64,000 nucleotides of DNA from Neocallimastix lanati (nom. inval.) (Eukaryota > Neocallimastigomycota > Neocallimastigomycetes > Neocallimastigales > Neocallimastigaceae): NCBI GenBank assembly GCA_016946835.1, contig JACVTC010000004.1:505001-569000 (forward strand), in the 5' to 3' direction. The position numbers were made by a program, and so were the translations under genes. Positions 1 through 13,699 of this stretch are shown here, piece after piece. The notes below the pieces were generated by a model, which did not search any database, was not told where the DNA came from, and saw only the letters and a list, made by a program, of their open reading frames with translations. Each line of letters opens with the position of its first letter. Position 1 is the stretch's first letter.

Positions 1-68
1 TTTTTTTTTTTCTTTTTATTTTGTAATATATATATATATATGAATTAATAATTAATATTATTCTTTAC

Positions 69-991
69 ATCCTGCAATTAATACATTTTTTGCTCTTTTT
101 CCAGAATCATTGACATTTCTAAATGATAGTGATGTACATGGTACACTATATCCTTCTGTATTTATCTTAGGATAACCAAGTGATGATACTAATGCACCAG
201 ATGATGCTTGATATATCTTTTTATTTTAATTTTGAATTATTTTATTTATTATTAATTTGATTTTACGTTCATATATATATTTATATTTATAAAAAAAAAA
301 AAAAAAAAAAAATCTAAAAACTAAAAGATAAATATATATTTATTAGAAAAAAAATTTTTTTTCCAGTATACCTTAATTACACTATTAGATAAGCCAACTG
401 CGATAAATTCATCATTTTGTGAAAATTCAACAGCTAAAGCTGAAGCTTGTTCACTTTTATTTAAGATATTATTATAATATTTATTATTAATTTCTTGTTT
501 TTGTTTTTGTTTTATTTTTATATTTTTTTTTTTTTTTTTATTTTTTCGTTTTTAATAAAAATTTATCTTTATGAGTTTATTGAATTTAAATATATAATAA
601 TAATAATAATATTTATATTTTAAAAACGTTACATTCTCATAAATCTAGGTATAAGATTACCCGTTGTTAATGGCACATTTTTATCGTTAGATTCTAATAA
701 TAATAAATAATATATATATTATTTATTTATTAATATATATATATATATTTTTACTAGATATTCAACAATTTTTCCTTTAATTCTTCAATTAGTATTTGGA
801 ATTTAAAATTAATTATATGAAATATATATACTATCATTGTCGTTATTTGATTCATTATTATTAGCAGTATCTTCTTTTATATTTTCTTCATCTTTTGCAT
901 TTTCTTCATCTCCTGCATTTTCTTCCTCTTTTTTTATCTCCTGTTCTGATAATATTAATTTATCAGTATTTACATTTTCAGATGTTGACAT
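69..991 (-). CDS. WD40-repeat protein, 5' part of gene (runs off left edge)
   Basis: Four exons are visible: 991-832, 693-633, 453-372 and 216-69. Donors are GTATAT, GTAACG, GTATAC and GTAAAG, acceptors are AG, and the phases agree (1, 2, 0). The first exon encodes an acidic Glu/Asn/Asp-rich leader starting at the ATG at 991. Exons 3-4 encode one WD40-type blade: a strand with AVEFSQNDEFIAVGLSNSVIKIY followed after about 25 residues by TSLSFR and KNVLIAGC. Such a blade normally continues with D-G-x-I, so the TAA at 54-56 that the unspliced reading would meet is most likely intronic and the gene continues beyond position 1. The WD40 call rests on the pattern of hydrophobic and small residues. 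The particular family member is not recognised; a flagellar or scaffold WD protein is possible but unproven. Confidence 0.65.
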
Positions 992-1273
992 CTTATTATT
1001 ATAATTTTTAAATATACTCTAGATGTTTGTTTGTTTTTTTTTTCGTTTGCTTTTTAATACAATTAATTATTTTTATTAATACATATATATATTAATACTA
1101 AGAAATAATTTTTCCTTGGTTTTTTTTTCTTTTATTTTATTTTATTTTATTTTATTTTATTTAACTTCGAGAAATAATTACATATTTTAGATTATATTAT
1201 AAAAAAATTTATTACAAGTTCAATATTTAAATTTAATAATATTACTTTAAATAAAAATATAAGTTAATATATA

Positions 1274-1305
<32 letters not shown>

Positions 1306-3378
1306 TTTTATTTTTAATTTTCTTATTTTATTTAAATAATTTTATTTAAAAAATATATTTATGATAGATTTTCCACATCATACTACATCTATATATTTTT
1401 ATATTAATTAATAAGTAACTCCGAAAAAAATTAGTGGTGAAATATTTTTGTTTCAAAAAGAAAAAATTTGGTATATATAAAGAATAATATATATATTATA
1501 TAATTTTTTATTTTAATTAATTTTGAACATAAAAATATAATAATAAAAATAAATGATATTTGAAACTAAAATTAAAGTTTGTATTTTTTAAAAAAATTTT
1601 AATTAAAATTTAAAATATATATATAGATATATAAATATAAAATTTTCTACTTAGTTAATATTCCAAGATATAATACCAATATATATATACAATAAAATAT
1701 TATATGTTAATTATTAAATTAATTATCTAATAATTTATACAACAAAATTAATATCAGAAAAATATTTATACTACTTAACATAAAAAAAAAAATAAATAAA
1801 AGTAATAATTAATATATAAAATAATTTAATTTATATTAATAATTCATTAATTTTAAATTCCATAAAACTTCTAAAAAACCAATATATAATAAAAATGATT
1901 CAAAGTTTAGTTTTAAGCAATTGGGACATAATATGCATAATATGAAGATATTTGCATAAAAACAAAAACGAAAAAACAAAAAAAAAAAAAAAAAAAAAAA
2001 AATGAATAGTGTATTACTTTTAATATCATAAGGCTTAAAAATACTCTTTATGTATATTTGCATAAAAATTTATTATAGTACATCTCATATATAAGTAAAA
2101 TATGCTAACATATTATTAAAATCTATATTAAAATAATAATGTTTATTAATATACAATAATTTTCTATTATATTAAGGATATATTTAAAAATATTTTATTC
2201 ATTACAATAAATTAAAATTTTCTTGTTTAATTTTTTTTTTTTTAATTTATTATGAAATAAATACAGAACTAAACGTTCTTGTATATTTGTAAATTATTCC
2301 AAATATTCATAATCCATATAATATTAATTATTTTTTTAATAATTTAAGTCAATTTAATAATGTAGCATAATTAATGTAATACAATAGTAATAAAGTAAAA
2401 AGTTGATCTATGTTACACGTAGTGTAAAGTTGTATGATTTAGAAAAAAAAAATAGTATAATAAGAAATATGCTTTTTTGTCTTTATATTTTGAGAAGGAT
2501 GAGGAGAAAAGAGTTATTAGTTTATATTTGTACTATGATAATTAAAATATGCTGAATTAAAAAATAAATACAAGTATTAAAATTCTATTTACAAGTATTA
2601 AAATTCTATTTACAAAGATTAACACATATTATTTTATATAACCACAAATCATATGTTTAGAAAATGAAACCCATTAAATTATTTTACTTTTAATCTTTTA
2701 CTACTTAATTAAGTAAAAAAATAAAAAAATAAAAAAAAAAATCATTTAAAATTTATATTAACTTTCTGTATAATAAGGAAATGTATGTATATATATATAT
2801 ATATTGCTCTCTATAATAAAGAAAGAACTGATCTGTAAATAATACTAATCTTTAATTAATATTTCTTAGTATTATGATTTTAAATAAATATGACTTTATT
2901 TATATTAGAAGATTTGATTTGATAAAAAAAAAAAAAAAAAATTTCGATATTAATAATTAACTTCTTATTTTTAATTACCATTATTATTTATTATATATTA
3001 TTTATTATTCATTATTTATTATTATTTATTATATTTTATTTATTATTTATTATATTTTATTTATTATTTATTATTAATTATATATTATTTATTATTTATT
3101 ATTTATTATTTATTATTTATTTATTAATTATAATTTATTATTTATTATTTATTTATTTAATTATATATTATTTATTATTTTTTTTTATTATATTAATGTG
3201 GTTTATCAAATAAGATATTTATAGATCTATACCAATGAAATTTTTTAAAAAAAAAATTTAAAAAAAAAAAAAGTATTTTATATTTCGGTGGTTCAGTTAG
3301 TCCATTAAAATAATACTTTCAATTAAATATAATTATTTTTTAGCTGACCCAAATATATATATTTTTTTTTAATAACAT

Positions 3379-3418
<40 letters not shown>

Positions 3419-3580
3419 GTAATAATTTTATATTTATTATTTTTAAATGGAATATATAAAGAATGAAAAAAACTTTTTTTTTTTCTTTTAATTTTTTTTA
3501 TTTAATTTTTTACAATTTATAAATTATTTTAAAAGGTAATAATAGAAATATATAATTATAATCAAATATTAATAAAATTA

Positions 3581-3612
<32 letters not shown>

Positions 3613-3856
3613 TGTTTTTATTTTTATTTTTATTTATATATATATATATATATTTTTATAAAAGATTAATAATGTTTAAAAGCTTATATTTCCATAAAAA
3701 ATTCATAAAGCAATATCAAGGATATCGAATTAAATAATATAATAATTAAAAAAAAAAAAAAAAAAAAAGCACTAATAATAATTGAAAAACTTTATAAAGA
3801 ATAACATTTAAAGAAGAACTTTTGAAATTAAAAAGTTTAATAATTATTTTTTGACT
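992..3856. other. Intergenic, low complexity
   Basis: No coding region was seen. The stretch holds TA/ATT-rich simple sequence, several A or T runs (for example 3380-3417), a TTATTTATTA-type array at 2990-3185, and a 21-bp direct duplication at about 2569-2610. A 75-codon minus frame at 1836-2063 is Phe/Lys low complexity and not believable as a gene. Confidence 0.6.
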
Positions 3857-4300
3857 ATGGATTGTGATGATAATTCTATTGCTCTGACAATAAATGATAT
3901 TCCCATGAATTTTTTTAATGATCAATTAATGGATATTGATGATAATATGATTATTATTCCTTCCTTTATTGAAAATATTATTAATATCATCAAAGAAAAA
4001 ATCGATTCTCACCAAGAAATAATGTCCATTGATTATCCCTATTCCTTAGATGATGATGTACTAAGGGATATGGCTTATATGATATTTGAAGAAATTGATG
4101 TTTTATCAAAGAAATTAATTTCATTATTAAATATGTTAATTGATTCTGATTTAGATTATGATTTATTATATTCAAAAATAATACAGCCGATTTTAGATAT
4201 AAAAAATAGTATAATAGATATTTCATTAAATGAGAACTCATCATTATGTTCAGATATCAATGCAATGGAAATTGATTATAAAGATACAGTGTTTGATTAA
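3857..4300 (+). CDS. Small acidic protein of unknown function
   Basis: A single-exon frame of 147 codons with ATG at 3857 and TAA at 4298-4300. The two codons upstream are TTG-ACT, so the ATG is the only sensible start. The protein is strongly acidic and rich in Asp, Ile, Leu and Asn. It has no signal peptide, and residues about 65-125 look amphipathic and helical with many leucine and isoleucine heptad-like positions. In such A+T-rich DNA a 147-codon frame without homopolymer repeats, using Asp, Glu, Met, Cys and Ser codons evenly, is unlikely by chance. An A-rich leader precedes it and T-rich sequence follows. I do not recognise the family; an orphan lineage-specific gene is the likeliest reading. 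Confidence 0.6.
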   Translation: MDCDDNSIALTINDIPMNFFNDQLMDIDDNMIIIPSFIENIINIIKEKIDSHQEIMSIDYPYSLDDDVLRDMAYMIFEEIDVLSKKLISLLNMLIDSDLDYDLLYSKIIQPILDIKNSIIDISLNENSSLCSDINAMEIDYKDTVFD

Positions 4301-4652
4301 AGGAATAATTATATATATTTATTAATTTACAACAGAATTAATCAAAATTAATTTTCATTTTTCAATTTTGATTCATATTTATTAATTTTTATTTTTTTTT
4401 TTTAGGTCATTAATGAGTAAAATCTAATTCTATAAATATATATTTATATATTATAACAATCTAATTTATTATATATCTAATTTATAAATTACATATATTA
4501 TCTAATAACTAATTTAAATTTAATGAATTAAGAGAATAATTAAAACAGTATTATTTAATATTTTAAAGATACATGTATATTGTATTTTATATATAAATAA
4601 TATTATTTTTATATTTATTAAATCAATATTTATTACTTTGAAGTAAAAAATG

Positions 4653-4694
<42 letters not shown>

Positions 4695-5099
4695 ATATAT
4701 GTATAATAATATTGTAATTAATTATTTAAATTTATTTTTACTATTTAATGTTATTTTTAATGAATGAATATGTAATAAAAATAAATATATATTATATTAA
4801 AAAATTAATTTATGAAATGAATATTAAAGACATTTAACTATTGATTATCTATTTTAATATTACACACTTATTATTTTGTCGATAAAATTAAATGAAAAAG
4901 AGTAAAAAAAATGTTAGTGAAGAAGGATATACTTCTCCAACAAAAATAACCTTTTATTATTATAATTATTGTAATAATAATAATTTAATTATTTTTTTTT
5001 TTATTATTTATTTTTATTAAATAATAGTTTAATAAGTAGTTATCAATATATTTGCATTATATTAGAAATTATCATAAAATTTCTATTGGTTTTTATTTT
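4301..5099. other. Intergenic, low complexity
   Basis: A+T-rich sequence with a run of about 40 A at 4652-4693. No gene was seen. Confidence 0.6.
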
Positions 5100-5751
5100 T
5101 TCATTATGCTTCCTTATCGAACTATCGAACCAGGTTCTTTTCTGGTTGTTAGTCCATGGGCTAGCATACATAAGGCTCCTTGTTAGATCTAGCCCTATGA
5201 CCATTTTCCAGGTTTTCCTCACAAGAAGTTTTTACGGAATATGGTAGTTAGTGGTTAGGATTATATATAAGTATATCCCCTTATATATTTTATTATTCTA
5301 AATCTCCTATGTATTATAAACAAGATATTGTCCTAACTGTTGGTCTGAGAAGGTCGCACAAGTACTATTATTTAATATATTTAGGAGGGAATTACTAGCA
5401 TTTGGGTATCTGATTTCATGCTTCCATGTAGATATATATTCTATTTGTAATGAAGATATATTCTAATAAATTGCAATCTTTCTGACGTTTATGCATTTGC
5501 CAAGGGAACTAGTACTAATCGCCATGAGTTAGGTTATACTGGCCTCACTTCAAAGGGGAGCTAGGAACAGGAGAAGTATACGAGAAAAAGTGTACTAGAA
5601 AAATTCTCAGTAATAATATGCATGTGAGCGCCAATGCTAAACACTCAATAAGGCCGTCCAGAAGGGACAAATCTGCCTATATGGAAGTGCCCCTGAGGAG
5701 GAAGGGCTGAAACCAAGGTACATACCGGAAATAAAAAAAAAAAAAAAAAAA
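5100..5751. other. GC-richer island with hairpins, a 60-codon frame and a poly(A) end
   Basis: About 640 bases stand out by near-balanced base composition in A+T-rich surroundings. The left end has two adjacent perfect stems, AACCAG/CTGGTT (5128-5133 with 5142-5147) and GGGCTAG/CTAGCCC (5158-5164 with 5189-5195). On the minus strand GGTTCGATAG (5131 to 5122) resembles a Pol III B box. The right end reads into an A run at 5733-5751. A plus frame with no ATG at its head is open from 5528 to the TGA at 5708-5710. It is basic and uses CCG, AGG, CTG and CCC codons unlike the genes here. Options are a SINE or LINE relic, a structured RNA, or foreign DNA. I could not match it to rRNA, snRNA or SRP RNA. 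Confidence 0.4.
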
Positions 5752-8700
5752 TAATATTAAATTTTTAAATGAAATTAATATATATAAATTTGTTACCAAA
5801 TAAAATATATATATGTATGAAATAATTTATTATTAATAATATAAACTTTATTATATAGTAATTAGGTAATAATTGATATATGTGGCGTTTTTATATCGGT
5901 TATTTACATATTTACATTTTTTTTTTTTTTTATTTGGAAAAGATAAAGTTCATATATCTAATATGGTATGTTCAAATGCATATAAAATTATAAAAAAAGA
6001 AATAATAAATATATTTAAAATATAAAGAAAAAATAAAAATAAAAAAAATAATATTATTTAAATTAAAAAATAAATAAATAAAAAAAATAAAAAAAAATAA
6101 TATAGTAATTATTGAATTTAATAATATTTTTTATTATTAATAAATATTATTATTAAAATATTAATACTATATAATTCTTTTTTTATTTTATTTTATTTTA
6201 TATTACTTTTTAATCCGTGTAAGTTACTTTTTATTGAGTTTCTAAAAAACTGCAACAAATTATTATTAATAATTTTTACTATTAAATAAAGAAATTATAT
6301 AATTTTAAATAATAACATACTTTTATTTATTATTTAAAGAAAGATTGCTTTTACATTTTTATTGTCAAAACAAATAAAATTAAAATATATATTTAAATAA
6401 GATAAAAAATAATAAATAAATAAATAATAAATAAATAAATAACAAATATAATAAATAACAAATAAATAATAAATAACAAATAATTAATAAATAATGAATA
6501 AATAAATAATAAATAATAAATGAATAATAAATAAATAATAAATAAATAAATAAATAAATAATAAATGAATAATAAATAATAAATAAATAAATAAATAATA
6601 ATAAATGAATAATAAATAAAAAAAATAAATAAAATCAAAAAAGACTCTTATGTAAATTGTAAAATAAAATAAAAAAAGAAGAAAAAAAATTTTTTTCATA
6701 AATAATAACTAATAAAATTAAAAAATAAAAGCATGACTTATTGAAATAAAAATTTAATATATTTTTATTTGTGAAAAAGAAAAAATAATAAAATAAAAAT
6801 AAAAAAAAGAATATTCAAAGGAAAAGAATTTGACTAATGCAATAAAACAAAATAATAATTTAATTAATTACTAAATAAACAAAAACAATTAAATCATTTA
6901 ACTTAATTTTCTATATAAAAAAAATTGAAATAATTTCAAATTAAAAAAAAAAAAAAAAAAGTTAAAATTAAATTAAATTGAATGTGAATTTCAAAATTTT
7001 AAAAAATGTACATATAATTATTTTATTTGTGATTCAACTTTATTTATTATTAAAAAAGGTTGATCTATATTCTAAGATTTTTCCTAAATATCTTTAATTT
7101 AAATAAAATAATAAAATTAATAATTAATAATAATAATGGTAATGTATTATATATTTATAAAATCAAAAAAAAAAAAAGTGCAATTCCTATTCCATCATAT
7201 TATATATATAAAGTTAGTATTTTATCTATATTATTGAAGTATATAATTTGTTAAATCAAATGTTTTTTATATATCATTTTAAATATCAAAAATATTCTTT
7301 AACTTTTATTTTTTTTTTTGTATAGTATTGAAGTAAATAATTTTATAAATTCAATAATTTTATATATTTTTAAATATAAAAAAAATATCTTCACCTTCTA
7401 TATATACATATACATATATATATATTACATTAATATTTTTTTATATAAAAAACCAATAATAAAAAAAATGGTTACCAATCGCATTAAAACATTGGCATTC
7501 TATATTTTATATTTTTTATTATTGTATTTTGTAATACATAATTTATTTTCATATAAATAATATATAATTATATATTTATAATATATATTAATAAAATACA
7601 TTATTCAAAACATTATATCTACCTAATACAAATACATAAATAAATACAGAATATACATTTATATTTAATATAAATACATACAGTAATTTCGTTATTACAT
7701 TTATTTTTATTATTTTTCATATTCATATTATTAATACTATTAATTATTTTCATTATTATTAATTATTATTATTATTATTATTACCTTTATTATTATTAAT
7801 TATTATGATAATATTTATGTTTTATATATATATTTTATCTTTTAGCATTAACTATTATTTATTTTTTTAAGTTTATTGTATGAACTTAAAAAAATAAATA
7901 TAAATTATTATGTAAGAGAATTTCTAATAAAAAGAGCTCATTATTTCAATTTATTAAAAATAAAATTTCGTTTCATTTCCTTTTTTTTTTTTTTTTATTT
8001 TTTATAATATTAATATATTGTTATTTATTTATTTATTTTAATTTAAAAAAAAAAAAAAAAGGAAACCAATTGCTCTCAAACAAATAATTTTTGGAGTTTA
8101 AAAAAACTTGTATGTTCTAAAATACTTTTAAAGAATTAAGGAAAAATCATATTAAAATAATTTTATCTCTTTTATTTAATTTTTTTTTTTTTTTTTTTAC
8201 TTTATTCATATATTTTAATTTTTTTTTATTTTTTTTAATAAATAACTCTTATTATATTTTTATTATAAAAAAATATTAAAAGAGTATTGTTTACAATTCA
8301 AATGAGCAATTTGTCCTATCCCCTATACATATAAATAGTTATATTAAATATTATTTATTATTGTTACTCTGAGGTAAATGTGTTCAAAAAAAATATTAAA
8401 TTTAAACTTTATTTTATAGATTTTTAATATATTGTAAAGTTTATTATTATTCAATCTATATTAAATTAAATAAATATAAAAACAAATAAATTAATATTAT
8501 TTTAAGTTTTTATTCTTTTTTTCTTTTTTAGAAAAAAAAATAGTTAATATATATATATTCGGTGGTTTGTATTAGATAAGATTTATTCATCATTTTCCTT
8601 GATTTATATTTTAATTATATTATAATATAATGTATAATATAAAATAATTTATTAATATATTATTAATACAAAATATATAAAAGTGATGTATTTTAAAATA

Positions 8701-9056
8701 ATTCTTTAGTATATCTTTTTATTTTTATAGAACAAATTTATAATATATTATAGTAGTACTTTAATTATATTGATTTAATTTATATTATATATTATTTTCA
8801 CATCTTGATTATTTCCTATATTTATATAATATATTAAAAAATTATATGACTTATATTTTTTTTTTTTTTTTTTTTTATTAATATAAATACAAAGCCTTTT
8901 TCCGAAAATTTTTTTTATCTTCATCAAGTTATAATAAGAAATTCTTATTATTAAAAAATTCTTTCTAAAAATAAAAAATAAAGTTATATTTTGAAATTTT
9001 TGATAAATTTCTTTTACATATATATATATATATTAATAAAAATCAATAGATATAAA
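5752..9056. other. Intergenic, low complexity
   Basis: Long A/T runs, an AAATAAATAA-type array at 6393-6640, and TTA tracts near 7755-7800. Frames at 6393-6699 and 7060-7560 consist of Tyr/Phe/Ile/Leu repeats from this simple sequence and do not look like genes. The last few hundred bases form the A+T-rich promoter side of the gene starting at 9057. Confidence 0.55.
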
Positions 9057-9606
9057 ATGAACAAGTACACTATCTTATACTTATTTGCTTTAATCGCTTT
9101 AGCTGTAAATATTAGATGTTTATATATTATATTTTATAATTAAAGTTTTATTAAAAAGTTAAAAATTGAAATTATAGTGCCTAATGTAAAACTAATAAAA
9201 AAAATGAAATTATATAATTTAATAAATGAAATATATTATTTATATATATAAATAGTACGCTCAAAATACTGCTAAGTCCATTCCAACTGAAATAGCTAAT
9301 GGTTCTTCTGACTCTCAAGAAACTCCAGTTGTTTCAGCTCCAAAAACTAAGCTTCCACCAAATGAATATTTAGCTTCCAAAGGAATTACTACAACTATAC
9401 AAGCTCAACCAACTAAGGCTCTTCCAACAAAGTTAGTACAAGCTAATGGTGGTGCTCAAGCTACTACTGTTCATCCAGCTTCTCCAGCTACTCCAACTCC
9501 AGTAAAGGCTGGTAACAATACTGTTGCTAACACTACTTCCGATGCTGTTAAGGTTACTGGTACTTTATTAGCTGCTATTGTTGCTTCTGTTATGGCTTTA
9601 TATTAA
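9057..9606 (+). CDS. Small secreted GPI-anchored wall-type protein
   Basis: Two exons, 9057-9104 and 9256-9606 (donor GTAAAT, acceptor TAG, phase 0), give 132 residues. Exon 1 is almost exactly the signal peptide: MNKY followed by a Leu/Ile/Ala core, with likely cleavage just after the junction near A-Y-A-Q. The mature part (about residues 20-110) is Ala/Thr/Pro/Val-rich and suited to O-glycosylation. It has short Pro-Thr-Lys and Ser-Pro-Ala-Thr stretches, one N-x-T at the N-N-T before the C-terminus and a second at A-N-T-T. The last about 16 residues are hydrophobic and are preceded by small residues (T-T-S-D), as in a GPI-anchor signal. It has no cysteines. Codon use is cleaner than in the surroundings, with many GCT, ACT and CCA, suggesting high expression. 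A cell-wall or zoospore-surface role is inference. Confidence 0.8.
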
Positions 9607-10083
9607 ATCAATATTTAAAATTTGAAATTTTGAAATTAATTTAATATATAATAAATTAAAATATTTTACTATTTAAAAATTTTTTTTTATACGAATAGAT
9701 AGAAAAAAAAAAAACATTAGTAATAAAATATTTAAAATTCATATAAAGCAATAAAGAAGTAATGAATAATTAAGAAATTTTTTTTATTAAATAGGAAAAA
9801 TATAAAATTCATAAAATTAATAATTATTCGTTGATCATTAAAAGTAAGCGATGATTAATTCATAAATAGTATATTAATTTATTATCTATTAAAAGTTAAA
9901 ATTAAAAAAAATAAAGATAAAAAATTTTAAAAAAGAGAACGTATTACGAAAATGAAATAAATGAATTAAAGAAAAAAAAAATTATTGTTGGAAAATTTTA
10001 ATTAAAATAATAGGTAGTTTTTAATTATGTAAATATTACAATAAGGTATTTATAAAAGCTATTTTTATCTAAATTATAGTTGA
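9607..10083. other. Intergenic
   Basis: A+T-rich sequence, no gene seen. Confidence 0.55.
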
Positions 10084-10470
10084 AGGTTGTGCTTATTCTG
10101 ATAATCAAGCAATGGTCTTTGTTCGATAGGTTCAAATTGAATCGTACTACTACAACTAAGAGCGTCAATGCTAAAGAAACAGTAAGACAGGCCAAAAAGG
10201 CTCTCGCAACCAATGAAGATCATAGTTTCGTATCTTAAAATTAATTATTATACTACAGTATAATAATGCCCTTGTGAAGTCTTACAGATATTAAACAAAA
10301 CTAGAATATTTTATACCATTATTTTATTTTATTTTATTTTATTATTTTTTTTTTTTTTGTTTTGTTTATTTTTTTTTATCTTTCTTTTTTTCTTTTTATT
10401 ACATGTATTTTATCAAATATTTAATTAATAAAGATGAAATAAGTTTTCTGTCGTTAAAAGAAAAAAAAAA
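10084..10470 (+). mobile_element. Non-LTR retrotransposon 3' end, copy A (decayed)
   Basis: This copy matches the minus-strand copy at 33485-34440 from a GCTTATTCTGATA segment through to the poly(A) tail. The shared part includes the coding end with S-V-N-A-K-E-T-V-R-Q-A and N-E-D-H-S-F-V-S-stop at about 10147-10239. It also includes a perfect 9-bp stem with a two-base loop (TATTATACT-AC-AGTATAATA, about 10249-10268), a T-rich 3' UTR, AATAAAGATGAAA at about 10425-10438, and a terminal A run. Relative to the other copy it lacks about 65 bases between the CTGATA and CAGCAAT segments. The poly(A)-ended, 5'-truncated layout is that of a LINE insertion. No function remains. Confidence 0.75.
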
Positions 10471-10479
10471 TAATTGAAG

Positions 10480-11587
10480 GTTTAAAAAGTTATTTTAATA
10501 ATTCACTAGTCAATACAGGATTGTACTGGATTGAAGGATCTTATAATGGAAATGACTTTACATCTCTTTATTGTGTTTCTAAAGAACTAAACATTACTCC
10601 TCTATTGGAGAAAAATGGAAAAACTTCAATTATATAAAATATTTTATGGATATTGGAAAACTTTGTGAAAAATTGTTTGTAATTACCAAGTATTGTCCAA
10701 AAAAAAAAAAAAAAATGTGGGCTTGGTGGAATTCTTAACTAGTACAATACCTATCATAAGTAGTTCGTTTGAGCTATTATTTAATAGGTATTGTCCAATA
10801 TCAAAAAGTAATGTAAACACTGTTGTCACCAATATGAATAATATAGAATCAAGTACTGATTCTAACAATAGTAACAAATTATATAATATTAATAATAATA
10901 ATTTAGAAATAGTGTTGTTAATAATAGTAATAGTATTAATAGTGAATATAGAATTATAAGTAGGATTATTAATATTAGTAATAGTGAAAATAATAGTATC
11001 GTTACTAATAATGTGGTGAATAGATCAATTTAATAGGAATATAGTAGGAATATTAATATTAGTAATTTTCTGAATAATGAGGGTGTAAATATATATATGA
11101 CGTGGTACCGATTATATAACTTCCTTCATAGTAGAAGAGATGCAGAAATTTTTGATTTAAATTATAATAAGGAATGGGATGTTTTATTTAAGAACTCAAT
11201 CATTTCTAGTGATTATTCCGAAAATATAAGACCAAACTAACCAGAAAAGTCATCACTGAAAATACAATAAGACAGGCTATCACGGCCAATGCCTCCGAAG
11301 GAGAAGACCATAATTTCTTTCAGATAGTCAATTCAAACCCTAATCCATAAGGAGGTGAGATTCGTTGCATATGAACTTTTTTTCTGAATTCATTTATACA
11401 TTTTTTTTTTTTTTTTTTTGAATATTTCTTTTTATTTCACAATATTATTATGTTCTAATTGGACAAATAAAAAAATTTTTTTTATTAACTTTGTGTTTTT
11501 TTTTTTTTTTTTCTTTTAAAAAAAATATTCATGTAATTAATAATTGAATAAATAAATAAAGATTAAAGTTCGCAAAAATTACTGCTG

Positions 11588-11606
<19 letters not shown>
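10480..11606 (+). mobile_element. Non-LTR retrotransposon 3' part, copy C (decayed, divergent)
   Basis: A frame at about 11095-11215 gives W-Y-R-L-Y-N-F-L-H-S and N-K-E-W-D-V-L-F-K-N. These align with K-V-F-N-F-L-L-G-G-R and R-E-W-K-D-L-F-K-C of the 33.5-34.4 kb copy. After a shift follows E-N-T-I-R-Q-A-I and E-G-E-D-H-N-F-F, equivalent to E-E-T-V-R-Q-A and N-E-D-H-N-F-V in that copy. The end carries AATAAATAAAGATTAAA and a poly(A) run at 11589-11606. The middle (10690-11050) is an Asn/Ser repeat region, as in the other copy. Frameshifts and stops interrupt it throughout. The 88-codon plus frame at 10693-10959 is part of this relic, not a separate gene. Confidence 0.65.
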
Positions 11607-11635
<29 letters not shown>

Positions 11636-11849
11636 TTAAATTTATTATAGTATTAAGAATCTATTATCTATTATTTTTGAAAAAAATTAGGTTATATAAA
11701 TAATTAATTAAGTTGAAAAATCATACATCAAATTAATTATTATTTAATTTAAAATTTTACTTTATTGTTGACTTTAATCTTAAATTTTTTATTTAATTAT
11801 AAATATATATTTTTTTAATGATTTTTAAAAAATTATATTGTATATATTA

Positions 11850-12285
11850 AAAGGACGTTGTAATCAAAAACCTTCGTCGACTGTTCCGTATTTTCTAACA
11901 AACGTAATACCATTAATTTGTCGATCTTTTAGATTGATGATGAAATGGTATTCCGTTTAATGTATTGAATCTACCGTTGCTAAGAGTGTCGACGTCGAAA
12001 TAATAAGGCATGGATTTTCATCTCCCTGTGAAAGATCTGATACAGATTTGTTTGATAACACTAATTTTGAAATTATTACTCGTAATAATAAACGTGGTGT
12101 TATCATCGATGAATGGGAAATGTATTGCTTCTAATGCACTTTTATAATTATATAATATATAATATTTCATTTCATGTATTTTATTTTTTTTTTTTCTTTA
12201 AAATCATGTAATTTTATTATTATTATTATTATAAATTAAATAAAGTTTTCTCTAAGTTTAAATAAAAAAAGAAAAAAAGTAATCA
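11850..12285 (+). mobile_element. Probable further non-LTR 3' end, copy D
   Basis: A plus frame of 57 codons ends with TAA at about 12134. It contains S-T-V-A-K-S-V-D-V-E-I-I-R-H, which aligns loosely with T-T-T-K-S-V-N-A-K-E-T-V-R-Q of copy A. It is followed by a CATGTA-containing T-rich tail, AATTAAATAAAG, and an A-rich end, which is the same order as copies A and C. It lies directly downstream of them on the same strand. Divergence is high, so membership in the family is an inference. Confidence 0.45.
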
Positions 12286-13652
<1,367 letters not shown>

Positions 13653-13699
13653 AAAAAAAAAAAAACATAAATATATATATTTATTATGAGAAATATATG

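Noticed and set aside
6393-7560. Several 60-80 codon frames
   Set aside because: Built from TTA/TTTA arrays; composition unlike the real genes here, and some lack an ATG.
10025-10213. Minus-strand 62-codon frame with a Leu/Val-rich stretch
   Set aside because: Antisense of the LINE 3' coding end.
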